From: Haplomitrium mnioides
Taxonomy: Eukaryota; Marchantiophyta; Haplomitriopsida; Calobryales
Length of the DNA stretch: 24,389 nt
Reading direction: 5' to 3'
Assembly: GCA_049999725.1 (NCBI GenBank)
Contig: JBNGIS010034718.1
Location: 1-24,389 of the forward strand
Positions 18,651-24,389 of the stretch are shown here, in pieces. The first letter of the stretch is position 1. Each line of letters opens with the position of its first letter. The notes beneath the pieces are model-generated. The model worked only from the letters and a program-made list of their open reading frames with translations. It was not told the origin of the DNA and ran no database searches. The translations under genes were made by a program, and so were the position numbers.

Positions 18651-19740
18651 CGTCAATGTGACTCTACGTTCTGGGGTACAACTTCCCTCTCCTCCTACTA
18701 GAGTATGGACTGGCGTGCCCGTGGAACCAGCAGCCCCTTCTTTGGCTGCACCACCAGCAAGGGCAACGCTCCTACGATTCTCTCCGGACCTGACATTGGG
18801 TGAAGATGGCGCGGAAGCTCCATTTACACTTGCAGAACAACGAACACCTGTTTTTACTTTTGTGAGTTCAGAACAAGCTCCTACTTCTCCAATCACCATG
18901 AAGAAACTGGTTAACAAGAGGCCTACTCGAGGAATTCCGGTGAGGCGCTATAAGTGCAAGGCTCTCCCACCCGCATTACAACAAGTACCAGCGTACGATG
19001 TATTTGAGGATGTGGCACAACAAAAAGCCAACATTTCCATTGGCCAGCTGCTGCGATTGCATGCTCCTTCTCGGAACTCCCTTAGAGCAGCGCTAGTCCT
19101 GCCTCGTAAGAAATCACACTCTGCATATATGGTGAAAGCCAACAATCGAAAATTATCAAGAAAAATTCTAAAGCCGGCTGCTTTGCCACAGATTTCAGAA
19201 GTACCAACTGTCCATCTGGTGCCAACTAGTTTCGACACCGTAGCTGAGGACCAACAAGATACTTCCGTCGAAGAACTACCGGTGGTACACCTAGTGTCAC
19301 TCTACGATCCAGGCACGCCAACCACAGCTATTTTCATCGACGACATACTAATCCCGGCTGCTCATCTGGACACTAGATCGGCAGTAAATATAATGACAGA
19401 AGATACCATGAGCTCAATAGGCTACCCTACATCTGCCTTACAACATACTTCTTTAGTGCTTTGATTGGCTGATGGGAGTGACATCCTCCCCTTATGTGTA
19501 CTCAAAAACATTCCCGCACTTTTTGCTGATCAAGAATACTTAGTCCACTACCTAGTTTTGAGGATCATGCAAAAGAATCAGTACCCACTCCTTCTGGGTT
19601 GTCTCTGGCTCAAACAAAGCCATGCGCAGTTAGACTTTGCAGATGGGACCATGACAATTGGACCCCCCGGACAGCGAGTAGTTTTGTCTATGTATACTCA
19701 GACTCCAATCCCTTCTCCTCAATCCCTGGAACAACAATTT
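18651..19740 (+). pseudogene. Element 2 linker and aspartic protease, broken
   Basis: Same frame as gag. A Pro/Ala-rich linker runs to about 19230. The retropepsin-like domain follows: FIDDILIPAAHLDTRSAVNIM, with the active-site Asp at 19369-19371. The motif reads D-T-R-S-A; the family normally has Gly at the Arg position (codon AGA 19375-19377), one G-to-A change from GGA. A TGA stop at 19462-19464 falls directly before LADGSDILPL, where the family usually has Arg, consistent with CGA to TGA. The domain closes with YPLLLGCLWL, against the usual G-R-P/S-W-L. The protease would mature the Gag-Pol polyprotein. Two independent lesions make activity very unlikely. Confidence 0.8.
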
Positions 19741-20942
19741 ACAGAGTTAGCCATGGTTGATATCAACTCCAGATTTCTATGTCCAGACCATGAAGAGGAA
19801 GACGATGTTTTTGGAAATTTATTCACCTTTTGTAACTTTGTAGAGGTGCAGTTCAAAGACCTCCCAGTGCTGCCAGACCAGCATAAGAGCCTACGAATAT
19901 ACGATGGGGTCTCTCAAGCAGACCAGACTTCCTTCTTAGACCTGGTCCACAAGTATATTGATGTCTTTGCCCGGTCCTACGATGAACTGACTGGCATTCT
20001 AGCCTCCATTTATCAATATCATATCAAACTCAGGCCGGATGCTAGACCTATTCGAAAATGCCCCTACCGGTTAAACCCAAGTATACCAGCTTAGTGCAGG
20101 AGAATATCACTAAAATGTTGAATGCAGGTATAATTTTGCATGCTGGACTCACTGATTGGGTTTCCCCCATAGTGGTAGTCCCCAAGCCTGATGGTTCAGT
20201 CCGGGTTTGTGGGGATTTCAAGTCCCTCAATGCTGCGACCATTCCCGAGCATTTCCCAATACCCTTCATCGACACTATATTAGACAATGTCGCTGGCAAA
20301 CAGTGTTACAGTTTTCTGGACAGGTTTTCCGGATACAATCAGATTGACATCCACCCAGATTCCCGACATTTTACATCTGTTACCACGCCATGGGGCTGCT
20401 ATTCCTACAACAAGCTCGTCTTTGGCTTATGCAATGCACCGAGTGCCTTCCAACGTATAATGATGATGGCATTCGAGTCCATGCTCCAAGGCCCAGATAA
20501 GTGCTTGGAAATATACCTGGACGACTTTAATGTATATAGTAACAGCAACCAACACCTTGCTAAATTGGAACTTACCTTTCTTTGCTACCGTACATATGGC
20601 ATTTCCCTCAACCCTAAAAAATGCAAGTTTCTCGCTCCAGTAGGTGTTCTTTTAGGCCATGTCATTTCCAAGCGCGGGATCCATCTTGATCCAGCTAAAG
20701 TCAGCATCATTCTATCGCTGCCCCCCCCCCCCCCCCCCCCCCCCTCCGCGCGCCAACAAACGGTCAAACAGCTACAACACTTCTTGGGAAAGTTAGTCTA
20801 CTATAGGCGTTATTGCCTTAATTATGCAAAGGTAGCCTCCTCCCTCTACCATTTGACGCGCAAGACTGTTCCATTTGTGTGGACTGCGGACTGCCAACAT
20901 GCGTTTCAAGCTCTAAAAGATTTGATGGCCTCTCTTCCATTC
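19741..20942 (+). pseudogene. pol: Element 2 reverse transcriptase, frameshifted
   Basis: Copies element RNA into DNA inside cytoplasmic particles. The upstream connection (DVFARSYDELTGI) and the start of the palm are in one frame to TAG 20092-20094. From about 20070 the domain continues in another frame, consistent with loss of one base near 20076. Motifs in order: WVSPIVVVPKPDGSVRVCGD, then YSFLDRFSGYNQI (first catalytic Asp at 20319-20321), then LVFGLCNAPSAFQR, then YLDD at 20514-20525 holding the other two catalytic Asp residues. The thumb contains LQHFLGKLVYYRRY. Just before it, 24 consecutive C at 20721-20744 encode a Pro run where two or three Pro are usual, without breaking the frame. 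A 5-bp duplication at 20938-20947 shifts the frame at the end. All catalytic residues survive. Confidence 0.88.
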
Positions 20943-21718
20943 CATTCTTAGCTCCAATCAATTGGTCGTTACCTTTCCTCATGATGGTGGATACTTCACC
21001 CACAGCGACAGGCGCAGTACTCGCCCAAATCCACGATGGCAAAGAATGCCCTATTTACTATGCGGGTCGAGAATTGAGCATGGCCGAACGAAATTATAAT
21101 GTAACAGAATGTGAAGCCCTGGGACTGATTTACGTTGTCCAAAAATTTTGCCACTATCTCTTGGGCTACCCCTTCACCTTCGTTGTGGATCACGACTCGC
21201 TCAAATATATCATAAACAAGCACGACCTGATTGGCAGATTAGCTCGTTGGGTACTGCTCTTACAGGAGTTCAAATTCGACTTGCAAGTCAGACCTGGAGT
21301 AAAACATGGGAACTGTGACCTTCTCTCCCGCGTTCTCGGCACTCCCGAATTAAATTCTTTAGACGACAGTTTTCCTGATCTGTGGGTCTCGCAGGTTTCC
21401 ACATCCCTTCCAGAGCAAGACTCCTCTGTACCACCATACTTACAGCTTGCAGATCACGAATGGTGCAGGCCCATCATCCATTTCTTGACATCTGGCACCC
21501 TTCCCCCTCATGTGCGAGCTGACCAACGCCTTGCATTTGTAAGGGCAGCTGGTCCCTATACTATTTTATCCGGAGTTCTTTATAGGATGGGTCTCGACGG
21601 GGTCTTGCGTAGGTGTCTGGTTCCTCCCCACACTACCCAGGTTCTCCAAGGCTGCCACACAGCCGCATGTGGTGGACATTTCGCCGGGAAAACCACAGCT
21701 CGCAAGGTTCTATGTTAA
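20943..21718 (+). pseudogene. pol: Element 2 RNase H and truncated integrase start
   Basis: Frame two, linked to the reverse transcriptase by the 5-bp duplication. RNase H removes template RNA: FLMMVDTSPTATGAVL holds the first catalytic Asp (20990-20992), SMAERNYNVTECEAL the conserved Glu region, and FVVDHDSLKYI another Asp (21188-21190). It ends with VRPGVKHGNCDLLSRV, the usual Gypsy RNase H closing motif. A spacer leads into the integrase zinc-binding domain, where CHTAACGGHFAGKTTARKVL (about 21653-21712) is visible. Two codons later the reading hits TAA 21716-21718 and the sequence becomes LTR copy C. The integrase catalytic core, the C-terminal domain and any chromodomain are absent, so chromosomal integration by this copy's own product was impossible after the event. 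Confidence 0.85.
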
Positions 21719-21719
21719 C

Positions 21720-23456
21720 AAGGAGGTGAGATCGTCACGAGGGAGAGCAAGGTTAGGGAAGAGGGACGCCTTGATCCCGCAAGCAGAAGCGAGCCCTACA
21801 AGATCCGATCGAACGCTCCATTTGAGTCTGCAAGTCCTAGCGGAAGAGTGGTGTCCCCGGAAGGTCACGCAAGATTCCACGGAGACGTGGCGTCTCCCGA
21901 GCACTTCGTGGGATTCCACGGATGACGTGGTGGCACTATGAGGTCTGTGATTCTGCGGAAAGGCGCCTCCCTAAGTGGGGAGCCCACTTAACGGGGTTCC
22001 GATCCATCTTACGACGTGGGGACCCCGGGTAAGAGGTATCCGCGAGGAAACCAATAGGGGACCAAGGAGAGAGGCCCGAAGCAGCGACATATCGAGGGTC
22101 TGCCGAAGGAAAACGGAGAAGTGCCGAAAGGATGATACATCAGAGATCCGAGCGAAGGAGGAGCGGGGAAGCCGAAGCGACAAGTTAGCGCAGATCCGTC
22201 AAGAGGAAACACATAGGAGAGCCGAAAGAGGGATAGATCACCGAACTGGCCGAATAAGAGCGAGTGAAGGCGAAAAGGCGACTCATCGGCGATCCAGTTC
22301 AAACGATGTGGATCAATAGCGAAACAGTGACCCATCGCAAACCGTCCAATGGGAAGAAGGCTGAGCTAGAATGGCGATATGGCGCCTATCCGATGGGGGC
22401 AAACGAGGGGCACGGCGAAAGGACGATCTATCGGCGAATCGGCGAGCGAGATGAGGGTGGCCAAAAAATGAAGCTAACGCTAGTGCGAATGACGGAGGAG
22501 CTAGTGGTGTCAAAAGGGTGACTCTTTGTCGCTTTGGCAACCAGAAGGGTGAAAGTTTGACAGGGTGCGGCCGGCATCTGAAAGTTCGACAGGGACAAAC
22601 GGTCCGAAAGGGCCTTATAGTTCTTATATCAAGCTTTCCGAAGTGTTAACGAAGATAGCCTCGGACACGCGCATAGTTCTTAATTCGAAGATATGTCGAA
22701 ATGGTAACATCGGCACAGTTCTTATTTAGCGAGCAAGGGAAGTCCGCAACGGCTCTACGGATGACGTGGCAAGCGTAGAGAGTCCACGGGAGGGCTTCGG
22801 AAACGTGGCACGTTGGGGATGCTTGGTAAGGTTTCCGAAGGTCAACTTCGGAAGATAGGTCCGTGTGACGGTCCGCCTACCCCTTTGTGAGGCAGCGTCG
22901 GACGGCGGCCTTCGGACGACGTGGCGCCTTGGAAAGCACGCAGGGGGTTTCGTGGGTCAACCTTGGAAGGAAGTCAGTCGACGGTCCGCCTATCCCTTTG
23001 CAGAGCGGCGCCCTTCGGAGGACGTAGCGACTCCAAGGACCCCGAAGCAACTTACGGGACACGCGGCGCAAGGAGGAGAGTCCATCGGACCTCAGGCAAC
23101 GTGCAGGTCAACTGCAGAAGGAGCAGTTAGCGCGACGGCCAGCCTACCCCTTGCGGGGCGGCGTCGGACGACGGTGCAACGGAGGACGTGGCGCGAGGAG
23201 AACAAAGAGGGATTTGCGGAGGAATTTGTGGAGATTCCGTAGATGGAGTTTCGTGGGGCACTTCGGAACTCGGTTCCGAAGAGCCTCTTTGGACTTGGTT
23301 CTGTGAGAATCTGCGAAATCTCTTCTCGCAAGATTCCTCAAAGCTCCCCGTAAAATTACCATTATACTTGTCGTTCTTGATCAACTGAAGGGACATGCGG
23401 CTCGATTTCCCTTCCCATTGTAACTGGATTAACTGACGAGGGAGCCACGTGTCGCA
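21720..23456 (+). repeat. LTR copy C, missing its first ~440 bp
   Basis: Begins at AGGAGGTGAGATCGTCAC, equivalent to 4370 in copy A and 11131 in copy B, so the first ~438 bp of the LTR including its TG terminus are gone. It then follows copy B to CGCA at 23453-23456. The hairpin (21972-21990), the GGAGACG inverted repeat and the 113-bp-spaced internal repeats (22871, 22984) are kept. A CACGTG box occurs near the right end (GCCACGTGTCGC), where A has CACATG and B has CACGCG. No gag-protease body is attached on its right within the window. Confidence 0.85.
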
Positions 23457-24389
23457 TTCTGTTAGGATCCAGGATGGGAAGCCAAGTGCACACAAGAAGT
23501 TGGAAAAAGAGGGTCACAAGGAAGTTAGGAGCGATACGATGACACAAGAGGCAACAAGAAAGTGACAGCAGACACGGTCCAGAGCATGAAGCCAGCAATA
23601 AGAGAAGCAATAAGAAAAGTTTTAGGAATAGATGTTAGAAAATATCTTAGTCTTTAGAAATGTCATCGTAGGATCAGTACGTTCTTTTTGAATCAGGTAC
23701 CAAAAAATGACTTCAAGGACAATAGCAGCTCAGAACAACAAGGAAGGGAAAATGGTGCTCCCGCAAAGAAAAGAAAAAAGGAAGTGGTCGCACCCCACAC
23801 CTCCATGTGTAATGTCCCTGTGTGTGTGTGTGTGAGTGTTTTGGTTGTAAATTAGGAAGTTAGTTCTGCGTGGGAAAATTAGCTATATATATATATTCAA
23901 GAACTATGAAAAAATAAAGTAAGTAAAAGGGATTACCTTAGCTACCAAGCCAAACCAAGGAGAAAAGATGGGCAAAAATGGATGAAGAAGATCAGTTGGA
24001 TCCAAAGGTGTACATTGAAAGGAGAATTCCCGCCGGTGGGAATTAGGGCCATTTTGATAAAGAGAACCAAAGGGGAATTTTGTCTCTCTCTTGTGCGGCG
24101 CAGTTTGGTGAGAAAAAATGAGTTTCTTGGGCTGGAGGTTGGAGATGCGCCGCATGGAGGTGTGAGTAGGCGCCTTTTGGTGATCACCATGAAGGAGGGC
24201 TTGAAGAAATTGTTGCATGCAAAGAACGTGGAAGACATGGGTCAATCGGTGTGGAGTTGGGAAGACTGAGTGGCTATGAAACAAGCATTGATCTGAGGAG
24301 GAGAGGGCCAATGACCGATCACTGCCCTCATGTTGATATAGTAAAATGGGAAGTGTGTGGATCGCTGACATGAGTTGCCTTCATCGAAG
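23457..24389. repeat. Second copy of the LTR-B flank, cut by window end
   Basis: Equivalent to 12865-13808. Differences include a longer TG run near 23820, a shorter AT/AC-rich stretch near 23880-23930, and an insertion GATTACCTTAGCTACCA near 23931. Similarity continues to the last base, so the duplicated segment extends beyond the window. No gene recognised. Confidence 0.8.

Larger units (their letters stand above)
15742..21718 (+). mobile_element. Element 2: truncated Ty3/Gypsy retrotransposon
   Basis: Domain order is putative LTR, primer-binding site, gag, protease, reverse transcriptase, RNase H, start of integrase. The order of RNase H before integrase is the Ty3/Gypsy arrangement. The element stops abruptly in the integrase zinc-binding region and is followed by unrelated LTR copy C, so the rest of integrase, its polypurine tract and its 3' LTR are missing. 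Coding sequence is interrupted by at least four in-frame stops and two frame changes. A tRNA-Asp-like primer-binding site suggests a plant lineage related to Athila/Tat, but the reverse transcriptase motifs do not let me fix the clade. The left border is uncertain. Confidence 0.8.

Noticed and set aside
20058-20094. The gag-pro to reverse transcriptase frame change as programmed ribosomal frameshifting
   Set aside because: There is no convincing slippery heptamer, the change falls inside the reverse transcriptase domain and not at a domain boundary, and the element has many plain lesions. A one-base deletion is simpler.
1-24389. CRISPR arrays, bacterial operons, tRNA or rRNA genes
   Set aside because: No regularly spaced short identical repeats with unique spacers, no bacterial gene organisation, and no tRNA cloverleaf or rRNA signature found on either strand by eye.

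Overview
The window is eukaryotic nuclear DNA, most likely from a land plant with a large, repeat-rich genome. This rests on Ty3/Gypsy-type retroelement proteins, a primer-binding site resembling the tRNA-Asp type used by several plant Gypsy lineages, and long GC-rich LTRs beside AT-rich decayed DNA. I cannot name the species. I find no intact cellular gene, rRNA, tRNA, bacterial operon or CRISPR array. Everything recognisable is retrotransposon-derived or tandem repeat, and every protein-coding stretch is broken.

Layout. (1) 1-3931 is AT-rich DNA with three tandem-repeat tracts (52-bp, about 37-bp and 145-161-bp periods) and two small decayed gag fragments, one on each strand. (2) 3932-12864 is element 1: a roughly 2-kb 5' LTR (copy A), a long leader with a 308-bp tandem duplication, a broken gag with three CCHC zinc knuckles, a broken aspartic protease, a polypurine tract and a 2.17-kb 3' LTR (copy B). 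It carries no reverse transcriptase, RNase H or integrase, so it looks like a non-autonomous gag-protease element. (3) 12865-15741 is anonymous DNA; its first ~0.95 kb recurs at the window's right end. (4) About 15742-21718 is element 2, a Ty3/Gypsy element with a putative 5' LTR, a tRNA-Asp-like primer-binding site, gag, protease, reverse transcriptase, RNase H and the first residues of integrase, where it is cut off. (5) 21720-23456 is a third copy (C) of element 1's LTR, missing its first ~440 bp and joined directly to the broken pol of element 2. (6) 23457-24389 repeats the sequence that follows copy B.

How the parts relate. Copies B and C are closer to each other (roughly 95% over ~400 bases counted by eye) than either is to A (roughly 91%), and they share downstream flank that A lacks. 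Most simply, element 1 inserted first and its right end plus flank was later duplicated, with a breakpoint inside element 2's integrase; other models remain open. Element 1 supplies no polymerase, so when active it would have depended on another element. I cannot show that element 2 was its partner: their gag proteins differ and their LTRs look unrelated. The most notable features are the gag-protease-only element, its LTR with repeated ACGTGGC boxes, the pol-to-LTR junction, a 24-C run inside the reverse transcriptase frame, and a transition-rich set of disabling mutations.
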